Assembly: GCA_030340625.1 (NCBI GenBank)
Contig: JAOPHQ010005145.1
Span: forward strand, 62,001 to 126,000
DNA length: 64,000 nucleotides
Direction: 5' to 3'
Source of the DNA: Merluccius polli
Lineage: Eukaryota > Chordata > Actinopteri > Gadiformes > Merlucciidae
Of the stretch, positions 45,246-57,056 are shown in pieces. Position numbers and translations under genes: made by a program. The notes under the pieces are model-generated. The model was not told the origin of the DNA, did no database searches, and saw only the letters and a program-made list of their open reading frames with translations. The stretch's first letter is position 1. Each line of letters starts with the position of its first letter.

Positions 45246-46445
45246 TGATCATCAATCTATAAAAAGTGATTTGTATTTTAAAATTGTGTCAAATAAATGT
45301 TACGATGAAGTACTATTGCATGTAGTCGACAGTATTATGTGAAACTTGATCAATTAAAGGGGAACCAAACGCCAACACCACTTGTAGATTGGTTTGCATT
45401 GTAGAGGACTCCCTCTAGAGGTTAAACACCTGCTACTGCATGCAGAAGCTCTTATGGGCTGATATGGTTACCCAGTCACCTGCTGATGAAGTTGTGCTTA
45501 TTCAAACTGAATTGAAGGTCTGACTGCGTTTTTTTATGTTTTTATTGTTTTAGTTGTATGCCAAGGTAAAACACATCTTTAACTAACATAACTGGACAGT
45601 TTTGTCTTTGAACCATGAAAAAAGAAAAGAACAAAAAGAGGAAAAGCCATTTAGACCAGAATTGGTAAATCCCATGTTGGGATATACATGGCTAGAAATG
45701 TCAGCCCTAGCCATCGTTCTCTTTAGCATCAGAGCTAACGGGAGGCTCATATACTTGCAGGCAGAGCTAACGCTAAGCTAACATTTCAGGTTGACTTCCC
45801 AGTACCACTGGGAGAGTGACGGCCTTCCTTGGCAAAAAGGTTCTTCAACACCACAAAGTTAAATTGTTCAAAGTGGGGGTGGCAGACCTCAGCATAATTT
45901 GGCTGTTTTCTCCCCTGATTTTGCTGTTGGTCCATCATAGTTCAGTTGTAGTGTCTATAACTGAATAGACACGATGCTCTCTGTATGTCGTGTCTGAGGA
46001 GATGGACAGGAGCCCAGGAGCACCTGCTCCCTGCACTACAGTCCAGCATAGATGGCTTCAGTTGCAGTGTTAAGCTCGGATGTTTTCATTTTCAAATAAT
46101 TCACAGATTAAGGAAAGGATGTCTAATTATTCTATTTAATGAAAGTGATCTATTACTTTACCAGTGTGTTTGTCCTATTTGAACTAAACCACTGCATCAC
46201 GTGTTATTTAACCAACCCACTATTTAAATCCTGCTGCCGCTGCTGCTGGTTAAAGACCTGACTGTGCTGTACATCTCTGAGGATTGTCCAACCTCTGTCT
46301 GGTCACCATCTCTGAAACGTAGACAGAAGATATGAACTTCAGTCACCCTGTAAATCATATTTAAAAATGTCTTTGCATTGGTAATGTTTCCATTGGGTTG
46401 ATGATATCTGAAGTCTATTTTCTCTCTAGAAATACCAAGAGAAAC

Positions 46446-49400
46446 TTACTCAGCTTTGGGACTTATAACATTGACTAGAGAGTAAAGGAACTCATCCGTC
46501 TGGTCTGATTCGACACGGCAGCCAGCAAAGCCGCGAGGCACTTCCTGGTTCTTGGAGTGAGAGATGTGAATGCTGCCATAGTGAAGGTCATCCTGCTCTT
46601 CTATTGGTTCTCGCTGTGCTGCAGGAGCCGTGCGATTGGTCAGAAATAAGACGTCATACACAGGAACAGAAAGTGGCTGATGGGGAGAGAGAACAGAAAT
46701 GTAGATTTAGAAAACCCTCTTCGAAGGTGGTCCAGAAGGTCCTGTGCTCCTGGTTTATAGACCCTTGGCGGTGACTAATGGTCACATCATGGAGGACGCT
46801 GTAGGCCTCACTTCCTCTTTGTCCTTGTTTGAAGATATCTCTCTTCCTTATCTTATGTATTTTCTTCCTTAATGCTCTACGTAATTTTGCTGATTGACCA
46901 AGCTGGTCAACCAGCTACTTAAAAAAAAAAAAAAATCTGTTCAGCTTGTATGGAATCGAATGTTTACAACAATCAAACTCCTCGACTTCACCGCCCTCCT
47001 CAGTCCTGTTGGACACCATCTACACCAACAGGGAGTACTCATACCTGACAGAGTATGAGGACCATTTTGACATATTTGACCATAATAAAAGTGACGTAGA
47101 GCAGCTTTAATCTGATTTATTTTCTTAAAAGTTGACATTTCAATCATTATCATCATTACTTCCATCACCACCTTCTCATTCTCCTCCCTGGCAGAAGTCT
47201 CTCCAGCTCCCAGGTTGTCCTCTAGATGTCGCCCTAGATCTCCCCCTACCCAACTCCCTTGGTTGGTGTTGATGAAGGGACTAAGGTAGCATCCCTCCGG
47301 TTGCCAGGCAACCTGCACTCCTGAGCTGCAGCTGCAGGAGGACCAGCGGCTCTACTCTGAGCTCCTCCTGTCACACTGAGCTGGTGGTGATCAGCGCTGG
47401 GCCTTCCAGCTCCAACAGCATTTCTTGTTTGAGCATTATATATCTATATTTGCATGACAGGCTAGAGGAACAGATGAAGCCACTTGCTAAAGAAACAAAT
47501 GAAGTTTCACATGTGGTTTGAGGTGTTACCTCAGGGTATTTCCACTGTCTTTAGTAAATCATGGCTTAGTAAAATGGCTTCTTGTGTCTCACCTGCTCCG
47601 TGGTGTCTGGCCTTCCTCCCAGTCTAGATGCTTTTCTGGACGCCATCTTTCTTCTGGTGAAGAGAACAGAGATAAAGAAGTGACAGGAGAAATCAATGTC
47701 AAAGAAGACAGGGAGAGGGAGCGAATATATCGAATATATCTCACCTCATCCAGAGGATGATAAGGAGGGGTATAATGGTTAGTAAGACGGCAACGGTTCC
47801 AACAGGAACTCCTATCACAGTCTGTGATATCTCTGGAAAACAGAGGTCTGTTTTCAAACACTGATAACCAAGTGCAACATCGATAGGCCAGTATTAAACT
47901 GTGTGCTTGAAGGTGTTTGTCTTTTAAATAAACAATTACCTGGCACATTAATGAACAAAAAGGTGGAATTATGACGTCCAAATGCATTATGAGCTTGACA
48001 GTAATAGTTTCCTCCAAGCTGAGCTGTGATATGAGTGATGGTGTGGTTCTGTCCTGATTCTCCTACTGAGTCTTCATGTTCCTTGAACCAGGTGTAGTTA
48101 GCTGCTGGGTTAGCATCACTGCTGCAGCTCAGAGTCACTGAACTGCCCTCCACTACTTCACCAGATGGACTTAATATCACAGATGTGTTTTTAGGCCCAT
48201 CTGGAGGTCATTGTAAAAACATGTCAAACATCATGTGGAAGTATTACGGACATTGAAAAGAAAAGGTTTGAGAAGCTTGCAAATGTAACACATGATGAAG
48301 TTAGATGATTAATTTTGAAAAGTTAAGCTCATTCAAGCATCTGTAATGTGATGTTGTGCTTTACTTACATTTCACATTAATGGAGATAGAGAGGGATTTT
48401 GTCCCGAGCTCATTCTTAGCTTCACAGAGATATTGTCCAGAGTCTGAAGACATGATGGGACCAAAGACGAGCTGTTGTCCCTGGTTCAAGTCTCTGAAGG
48501 AGTGATCTGTATTAACCTTGAACCAGGTGTAGTTAGCTGCTGGGTTAGCATCACTGCTGCAGCTCAGAGTCACTGAACTGCCCTCCACTACTTCACCAGA
48601 GGGACTCACGGTCACTGAAGGGGTCTTGGGAGCATCTGTTACAGTTACAGTAACAGAAGCTCAGTTAACAGCTACATTTCACTCATTATATACAATACCA
48701 ACCGTTTGATCCATTCATACTTAATATACATGTAGTTATTGTCCCTGAAATCCCCATTCCATCTGGCATCATGTCAGTGTACTGTGGAGTTGACTTACAC
48801 ACTAAAGGAGAGTGGAAACGTTCATGTCCTTCCACAGCACATGAAAAGCTGTCTTCAGACTTAAAGAAGTCACTGTAGGACCTTGTAGATACTCCTCTTA
48901 CAGACTGTCCATTCTTGTACCAGATGAAGGTTTGTTTACCAGCTGCACCATACGCACTGTGACACTCCAGTGTTAGCCTGGAAGAAGTGGTGGATGGGAT
49001 CACCTTCACCTGGAGATCTGGGTGTCACATAAATGTCACCTAAATGACAGTCAAAACTTATTTCTATTCAAAACATATCGTCTGAAAGTAAGAAATCAGG
49101 GTTTACCTGTGACAGATAACGTCACTCCTGGGTCACCAGTATATTTCCCACCTGGTCGGTTTGTTGTGAACCTAAACTTGTACTCGGCAGAGTCAGCCTG
49201 TCTCAGGTCTCTGATTCTCAGAGTACACTTTACTTTACAGGTGGACCAGCTACAGCTGTTCTCTCCACAGCTGTATTCAACACGACCTGCATAGTCTGCA
49301 TCACTTAGCAGATCAACTGGCTGCTTGTGGTATACTTTAGTAAACCACAGTGTTTCTACCAGGGTAGAGCTGAACCATTTGTAAGGGTATTTATAGGTGC

Positions 49401-50041
49401 AGGTGATGTCAACCGTTGAACCTCTTAAAGCACAGACATTACTAGATGTGTAGGTAACTGCCCAGTCATTACCCTGTAGCGCTGTAAAAAACAAAACACA
49501 TCTCATTGAGAATGAAGAAGACACAGAGGTTCAGCTGATGGACTGATCAGAAGATACATAAAGAGATGGAGGCTGTTGAGTGGAGCTGGAAACTACAGAT
49601 GATGCTGACCACTGAACTGTGATACCAACATGATACAGCTGGTGATAGAGATAGTGATAGAGATGGTGATAGAGCTGGTGATAGAGATAGTGATAGAGGT
49701 GGTGATGGCGATAGTGATAGAGCTGGTGAGTGTCTCCTAGCCATCAGGAAATGGTCAAAGTATTGTAATCTCAAATGCAAGCAGTGTTTTACAGCAGCGT
49801 GTTGAGTATAAGCATGTTCATTTTCTTTAACACTTAAATCTACAAACTGGATATTTCTCTTGATGTACTTTGGTCTACTTAACCAAACACAGCATCCTAG
49901 AGGTGCATTCTTCATCTCACACACTTGGTTGTCATGTCACACATTGAAACAATTCAACTAAATGTCCACAATGCAAATGTACCAACCTGGCAGTGCCAGA
50001 AGGAACGCTAGAAATCCTCTTGCTGCTGATGTTAAATTCAT
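46446..50041 (-). CDS. CD22/Siglec-like receptor B (V-C2-C2-C2-TM-ITIM), sialic-acid Arg kept
   Basis: Coding exons on the minus strand: 49987-50041 (signal peptide), 49107-49481 (V-set), 48799-49017 (C2), 48369-48635 (C2), 47940-48200 (C2), 47745-47832 (membrane span), 47593-47653, 46446-46676 (tail); about 518 residues. The V domain has the B/E-strand cysteine pair, and its F strand reads EYKFRF, so the Arg that contacts sialic acid in Siglecs is present. The C2 domains are strong (GSSVTLSCSSDANPAANYTW). The span VIGVPVGTVAVLLTIIPLL is uncharged. The tail has LHYGSI (ITIM) and FLYSLV. It lacks the second V domain of receptor A. The features fit an inhibitory receptor. Sites and frames are intact; transcription is not shown. 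Confidence 0.82.
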
Positions 50042-50527
50042 AGTTTGTCCTCTCCTGTGGAGGAGATATGTAACCACACCTGCAGGTAGAAAATACAACA
50101 ATACACTAAAGGAGAAATACATTACAATACCTGTTTTAATTACTGTGGATACTTCTTATTGCCAGTGCTTTATATGTGACTGTCAGGTTCACAAGTTAAG
50201 TCAAAACGGAAGAAAAGAAAATGAGCGTCTTACTGTAGAGGAGGAAGCTGGGCTGAGTGTGTGTGGTATGTGTGGGTAGCAGATACAGATGTATTGTCTT
50301 CCTGTTGTCGTATGTGGGCCGTCAATAAAGGCAGGAAGGTGTCCACTACGCCCTTCCTCTGATGCTTAGCCAGGAAGCTAATATGAAGTAGGCCTACTCT
50401 CATACTATGGGAGCTGAAAGATGGTCATCGCCATCTTTGGTGGTGCTCTTCAGGCTGAGCTGAGCACTGATTGGTTGGAAGTAGCGGCTGTTTTTTTTGT
50501 TTAAAGAAGACCCCCCAGGGTGGACCG
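50042..50527. promoter_or_regulatory. Shared 5' region between receptor B and the C-type lectin
   Basis: Start codons of the minus-strand receptor (50041) and plus-strand lectin (50528) are 486 bases apart, head to head. The gap holds the receptor's non-coding first exon (donor complement near 50227-50234). The same layout recurs at 62143-62634. Shared control of the two genes is possible but unproven. Confidence 0.45.
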
Positions 50528-50911
50528 ATGGACACAATCCATGAACTGGACTCTGGACTCACTGAGGAGAATGGGAACATGTCCTTCGTCAGTAATGTGA
50601 CCGTGAAGAGAGAATATGGTAAGAGCCTTTGTAGAGGAATTGTTTAGAAGAATGATTGTAATAATATTAAATGATAACAGTAGGTTTGTCACAACCATCT
50701 GTTTAAAAGTGCTGTACGTAAGATTTAAGCTTTACATAATGTGCTGTACATAAAATGTAAGCGTCTCTGCTTGAGGTGACAGATATTGAGTAATGGGGAA
50801 GTACTCCTTCCTCATTTTGAGAAATGATAAAAGATAGGACGAAGGAAGAAAGTTGCTAACCTGATAAGCTCAGAGTCGAGTCATCCACACACCAAAGCTC
50901 AAGTAGAGCCA

Positions 50912-51718
50912 AGACTCACTCATCTAGGCCATTTAAATTATATGAAATCCCCGGTCTCACTCATCTAGGCCATTTAAATTACATGAAATCCCAGGTCTCA
51001 CTCATCTAGGCCATTTAAATTATATGAAATCCCAGGTCTCACTCATCTAGGCCATTTAAATTATATGAAATCCCAGGTGTCACTCATCTAGGCCATTTAA
51101 ATTATATGAAATCCCAGGACTCACTCATCTAGGCCATTTAAATTATATGAAATCCCAGGTCTCACTCATCTAGGCCATTTAAATTATATGAAATCCCAGG
51201 ACTCACTCATCTAGGCCATTTAAATTATATGAAATCCTAGGTCTCACTCATCTAGGCCATTTAAATTATATGAAATCCCAGGACTCACTCATCTAGGCCA
51301 TTTAAATTATATGAAATCCCAGGTCTCACTCATCTAGGCCATTTAAATTATATGAAATCCCAGGACTCACTCATCTAGGCCATTTAAATTATATGAAATC
51401 CTAGGTCTCACTCATCTAGGCCATTTAAATTATATGAAATCCCAGGACTCACTCATCTAGGCCATTTAAATTACATGAAATCCTAGGTCTCACTCATCTA
51501 GGCCATTTAAATTATATGAAATCCCAGGACTCACTCATCTAGGCCATTTAAATTATATGAAATCCCAGGTCTCACTCATCTAGGCCATTTAAATTACATG
51601 AAATCCTAGGTCTCACTCATCTAGGCCATTTAAATTATATGAAATCCCAGGACTCACTCATCTAGGCCATTTAAATTATATGAAATCCCAGGTGTCACTC
51701 AACTAGGCCATTTAAATG
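50912..51718. repeat. 41-bp minisatellite, about 20 copies, lectin intron 1
   Basis: Units of ACTCATCTAGGCCATTTAAA plus TTATATGAAATCCCAGGTCTC. The matching array in the second lectin copy (63020-63494) has about 12 units. Confidence 0.95.
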
Positions 51719-52361
51719 AGCATTGGCTGTGTTTCCATAAACGTATTTCAATGCACATTTTGAATTATCTCTTTATTCATAACGATAACGATTTCTTTGA
51801 AAGCCTGTTAGATTGATGTTGAATTGAGCTTTTGGCGAACTGTGTTGGAGCTGATTTCAACTGTATTCCTCTGTCCCATCTCATTAGACCCTGTGATGCC
51901 TCAGACAGAGAGAGAGAAATTCATGAATTTAATTGGTGAGTGTTTAAAAAGCGAAACTAAAAACTAAAGCTTTTGTGGTTTGACCCCTCCATCTAAAAAC
52001 TAACACTTTATATTGTCTAATATTGAACTATTAACCAATTAACCGTTATCCCCCTTGTGGCAGCATCTTAGTACTGCAGGTGGTACTCTCCTGTTCCTGC
52101 AGGGGGGGCCGTAGAGTCAGTACAGTAACTAATAGTTACTGTCATTAACTAGTTACACAGTCTTGTACCCATGATGACAACAAAGTACACATTTCTTGAT
52201 GTGGAAAATTATACTTACCACCTTGCCAGGAACATTTCATGACATTCGGATTGAGATGAAAACGTTTTATATTCTGTTGACTCCAATACAACTCCAATTT
52301 CTAAGGTCAAGGCGTTTCAAATTACACATCAAGAAATGTGTAATTTCTTAAACAAATGTCA

Positions 52362-52535
52362 AAAACAGGGTTAAACAGTAGAAAACAGGGTCAGTAAACA
52401 GTAGAAAACAGGGTCAGTAAACAGTAGAAAGCAGGGTCAGTAAACAGTAGAAAACAGGGTCAGTAAACTGTAGAAAGCAGGGTCAGTAAACAGTAGAAAA
52501 CAGGGTCAGTAAACAGTAGAAACCAGGGAAGGGAT
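52362..52535. repeat. 22-bp tandem repeat, about 7 copies
   Basis: Units of AAACAGGGTCAGTAAACAGT plus AG in the lectin intron. Confidence 0.9.
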
Positions 52536-53339
52536 GCGGGGTGGACCCTTTAACACTGCAAACAAAAGCCAGATGTTAGTGGGTCTTGGTGGGTTTTTTG
52601 GCCAGTGGGAAAGAGGCTTATGAAAACCAGCAGCAGTGGCTCTGTGACGCTACAAGCCTCCCATGATCCTTCCTCTCACAAACTCCTCTGCATGAGCAGT
52701 CTCAAGTTTCAGGCCAGTGTTGTGATCTCCAACACAAGGTCACGTTTCTATTGTGATCTACTGCTACACAAGATCACGTTTCTATCGATCTGTTTTTTTC
52801 AAGTTCTAGTTTATTTTTCCTATTGGTGGGTCTGTGTGTCAAGACCAACGGAAACAGTAAGATAACCAGCGTCTGTTGGTAATGAAGGTTTTCCTCTTAC
52901 ATTCAACAGGTGAATCCACACAACAGAGCTGGCTGTATTTCAACAACAGTTTCTACTTTATTTCTTCTACTAAGAAAAACTGGATGGACAGTAGAGATGT
53001 CTGCAAAGAAACACGGACCTGTTGGTTATCAACAGCAGAGAAGAACAGGTGTGTGTGTGTCAATTTTATTTGTATAGCCCTTAATCACAGTTACAGTCTC
53101 AAAGGGCTTCACAGGCCACGCATTTTACGACACCCCCTAATTTGAACTGATCAACAGTCAGCTTCCCTGATGCCGGGCAGCAGACCACAGATGGGCCATG
53201 TCCCTAAGCTAGCATGTTGCTAACTACTGTAGCCTGGGCCATGTCCCTAAGCTAGCATGTTGCTAACTGCTGTAGCCTGGGCCATGTTGCCTGCAGCCAT
53301 GTTGCGTGCTAAGTGTTTGTGTGTTTTTGTACTGCGATA

Positions 53340-53607
53340 CTTGTACTAGCGGTGACCATGAATATTCGACTATTCGACGATTCGATCGAAGGAGCCTGAT
53401 TCGACTGCCAATCTCATAGTTGAATCGTCCGAAAAACAGGATCATTCTGATCCCCGGATCTCTGCGCCATTTAATAAAAAATTAACCCCCCACCCCCCCC
53501 CCCCCCCCCCCCCCGTCGGAGAAAATTGAGACAGCACCGGATCATTTCAATTGCTAGCGATGTCCATGTGGATCAGTGAGCAAAAAAAAAGGAAAACATG
53601 ATTCGAC
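53340..53607. mobile_element. Insertion in the C3 duplicate, hAT-relic-like
   Basis: Sequence absent from the original C3 intron. It contains ATATTCGACTATTCGACGAT and ATTCGACTGCC with a poly-C run, and ends GATTCGAC just before the shared ACAACAAACTACTG. ATTCGA-rich ends recall decayed hAT elements. The exact borders are unclear, and it replaces about 100 bases of the original intron. Confidence 0.45.
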
Positions 53608-53631
53608 AACAAACTACTGTATAATCCTTAG

Positions 53632-53773
53632 ATGACTGTTGCGTTTCAAAGAGTGACAGTCAAACCTTTTCCACCAAGACTCGGGTGACGCACGCCTGTG
53701 AGACGTTACACTATGGTACAGTATAACATTATCTCATAATCCCATTATCACATTATCACAATGCACAGTTAAG

Positions 53774-53804
<31 letters not shown>

Positions 53805-54422
53805 CTTCTTCCAGTGTATAAGGTGAAGCTGCTGAGTGTCAACCAGAGCTCCTACGATACCTATGAGATGGAGATCACACAGGTTATCAAACACGGTAAG
53901 CAACAGGAGGACCAGGGTCCTCGCACACACCAGGACCGGGGTCCTCACACACCAGGACCGGGGTCCTCACACACCAGGACCGGGGTCCTCACAAGTCATG
54001 TGAGGCAGACAAGTATGAATGGCCTTGCGTTTGAAGGGTGCTATATAAATAAACTTCCCTACCTGCAGGCCTGGAGGCTGATGTGGAGGCGGGAGCCAGC
54101 AGACTGTTCATGTCGCATGGAGGCTGCAGAGACCGCCTGCACTTGCAGCAGGGCTCCCACTACTTCATCATGGGCACCAAGCAGGACATGTGGCAGACTG
54201 ACGACAGGTGCGTCGCTCGAGGCCAGTTTGTACTTTATACTCCACAAATTAAAAGACATCACTTTTGCGTGTCGCGACACGGCCGCGCGCTTTGGGCTTA
54301 CTTGTCGTTTCGTATACCGAAGTCAACCTGTAGGCATTCTTGAGCAAGACGCCCGAACCCGTACCACTGAAACAAATATCAGTGGCTCTGGATAAAAGCG
54401 GATAAATGACTACATAGTACTA

Positions 54423-54456
<34 letters not shown>

Positions 54457-54640
54457 AAACACAAAGAGAGCTGTGTGTATGACGTCTGTCTCCAGCTTCG
54501 TCTACATGCTGGGTAAGAAGACCTGAGTGGAGCGCTGGCCGTCTGCTGCCGAGTGCACCAGCAACGCAGCCTTGCAGGCCAAATGCACCGGCCTGGAGGG
54601 AGCTGTCGCAGAGCTGACCTTCTCCGGCTGCAGGCAGTAG
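53632..54640 (+). pseudogene. Duplicated C3 3' end (last four exons) with premature stop
   Basis: Exons 53632-53715, 53815-53895, 54069-54207 and 54496-54640 match C3 exons 29127-29210, 29337-29417, 30195-30333 and 30625-30769 in length and nearly base for base, including introns. In the last exon the Trp of GKKTWVERW is TGA (54524-54526), removing the final 38 or so residues and three cysteines. Upstream C3 exons are absent; the copy begins inside an intron at about 53190, following lectin sequence. It has its own copy of the polyadenylation region. It is a truncated duplicate, not a working C3. Confidence 0.88.
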
Positions 54641-54953
54641 CGCAGGCCCTGTGCATGCCTCGCAGCAGACACAGCTGCACTACATGCTACATGCTAACAT
54701 TTGTTGTAACATGGTATTTTGTATTGGTTATCATGCAAGTTATGTTGGATACTCGTGCATACAAACATACATAGGACTCTCTCTCTCTCTCTCTCTGATT
54801 TTCTCATTAAAGTAATAAAGCTATCTTCCTGTGTGGTCAGGGTATTTCTACTGTGTCTTAGTAAATGATAGGTTATTAAAATGGAGACGTGTTCATGGTT
54901 ATAGACCGAGGATGGCTGGATGCCAGTCAGCAAGGAGGCGTGTTCATGGTGGA

Positions 54954-57056
54954 TGTTACGTCCCTGTGGAGGGAGAACGCAACAGCCTGCCCAAAACAAA
55001 TAAAATAAACCCTACTACTGCCGGACTTAGGGATGTGGTGTACTCAGAAATCAAACTAAACGGAAACAAAGGGTCCTACCGCAAAACACAATGATTTATT
55101 TACAGACAACACAACAACCGGAAAACCAGAGGGAGCTCAGGGGAGAAGGGCCGAACGAACAGTGCCACAAAATAAATATCAAAGGGCCCTATTCTTCCCT
55201 ACACCTCTGAACTGCGGCCCTCAACTATCAACCTAAGCAAAAAAAAACAACCAACTAACTAAACCTGTCCGGAACCTGACCTAACTGCTACAATAAACAG
55301 GGTGTGACAACTGTTCGCATCTAACCTTATGGGGCAATTGCTCTGTCGCTAGCTTAGCCACTTTTTAGAGTTTAACACGGTTTTAAACTCGTCGGTGACG
55401 CAAGAAGTCACGTGACGTCTTAAGCTCCACTGCTGTGTCGTATGTACTGTGGTTTACCCTGCAGCTGCGTTTTGATCTCAACTGCTGTCTTCAGAGAAAT
55501 TCACTGATCAGACACTAGAGGGCGTATTTTGTGCGTGCTAGTCTAGTCCCGAAACGGACATGGTTTTAGAGGAGACTAAACCAGTTTGCAGGATGAAACA
55601 AGGCTCCATTATAACCGACACACACAGAATTAGTTTTATTAATTATTATTATTAGTATTAATAATAACGTATGATACATTTACACTTATTACGCCAGATA
55701 GGCCTTCAGTAAAAGGCTACAATATAGGAGTTGCTTAAATAAGTGCCCAACTAAAACACGACAAAGAACAGATTATTTTCTTATGTAAAAAAATCTACTG
55801 TTAAATGTGTTTGAGAGATCATCCCAAAGGGTGACCATTTATGAGTTGTTGAAAAGGAGGACACCTCAGCCCGGGGGGGGGGGGGGGGGGGGGGGGGTGC
55901 GCGCCTCGGATCTACGGCCGACGGGGGGGCGCGATCGTAACACACCACGCCGGACAGGGCTTTGAAAAACCGGACACGATTGGCCACCCTATCCCAAACA
56001 GACTTTCTTCGGAGCGTGGTGGTGGTGTCTTTCCTCTTCCACCGTGTCCACAACACCTCGAATGCAGTACAATAAATATAACTTCTGCTCCTCGTTATAG
56101 TTCTCTATCCGAGACATGTTCATCCTAACTACCCTCTCCTCTGAGAATTTATAGGCGTGGAATTACCCTAATTACTCGCATATTAATTCAATTAATTAAT
56201 CACGTTTGCATGCACACCAAGAGAAAACAATGACAAGTAATTGATTGATTGACGTAGGTGAGGGCAGATTCAGATTCCAGACTCAGATTTCCACAAAAAG
56301 TAGCCTAGACTATTTCATAATATATTTCAACATTATTTGCGTTTTATTATATTAAAGCTCACTTTACATTCCCATTAAGTTTTTGTTGGTAATTATAGCA
56401 CAAAATGCATCCAACATTAAGATAAGACTGCGTCTGCTGGAGTATAACGGGAAATCAGAGTACTTCCGGTTTAACCCGAGTTTAACTAGGAATCAGCTGA
56501 TCCTGTGTCGGTCAGTACACAGCAGTCAGTTTAACTTCGTGCGCAGCTGCGTGTTAAACTCCAAAACCTCCGGTTTCCGGAGTACGGTTTTAAACCGCAG
56601 CACAGCTAACGCAATGCTAACTGACAGAGCAATTGGCCCAGGGTGTCTAGACAGCAGTTTCCTACGTGACGTATATGTATACCCCAGGGTGTCTTACCTG
56701 ACCCCCCCCCCCCCCCAGGCAAACAACCATCAAGAAAATAAGGAAATAAAACAACTAACCAGCAGTACCTAGTACTGAACAGCACTGGGCAAGCAATGAA
56801 CAAAAACAGGCAACTATGCAAACCAAATGGGCTAACAACCACTAACAACCTCTCTCCATACTTCAACAACATCCAACAACCTCTCCCCCCCCAAACTACG
56901 AAACACAGAACGATTATATAGGGAAGGGACTTGATTGCAGATTTGTCACAGCTTGGGAAGACGATGACAGGACAGACGAGGTGACTTCTGAACAGAACAG
57001 CCAAACCAAAAACACAGGAAGACAAGACAGTAACAGAAAAACACAGGCTTGTAACA
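54954..57056. mobile_element. LTR-like insertion with nested DNA element
   Basis: Five-base target duplication GTGGA at 54949-54953 and 57057-57061. Ends TGTTACGTCCCTG and CTTGTAACA (TG...CA). The outer parts, about 375 and 415 bases, have no ORF and look like a solo LTR. Between about 55331 and 56639 lies a second element. The matching site near 31078 by C3/receptor A is empty, so the insertion came after duplication. Confidence 0.75.
55331..56639. mobile_element. Nested DNA element with inverted ends
   Basis: Inverted ends GGGGCAATTGCTCTGTC and GACAGAGCAATTGGCCC, about 1.3 kb apart, with further imperfect pairing inward (GTTTAACACGGTTTTAAACTC and TACGGTTTTAAACCGCAGC). A poly-G tract sits at about 55875-55897. 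No transposase is recognised. Exact borders could be up to 60 bases wider, since CAGGGTGT occurs on both sides (55301 and 56692). Confidence 0.6.

Larger units (their letters stand above)
50528..53048 (+). pseudogene. C-type lectin gene, 5' three exons only, frameshifted
   Basis: Exons: 50528-50618 (MDTIHELDSGLTEENGNMSF, the cytoplasmic start), 51888-51935 (DPVMPQTEREKFMNLIG) and 52910-53048, the first exon of a C-type lectin-like domain (SWLYFNNSFYFISSTKKNWM, SRDVC). After Cys the expected 'xxxGADLVIINSREEQ' is present only in another frame: DLLVINSREEQ is read if four bases are added, so a small deletion breaks the frame. No exon for a membrane span was recognised between exons 2 and 3. The rest of the lectin domain is missing because the sequence changes to a C3 duplicate at about 53.19 kb. 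I judge it a pseudogene; an unrecognised alternative splice could rescue it. Confidence 0.65.

Noticed and set aside
52605..52865. 86-residue plus-strand ORF in the lectin gene as a missing membrane exon
   Set aside because: It has a hydrophobic end but no acceptor/donor pair in the needed phase 1.
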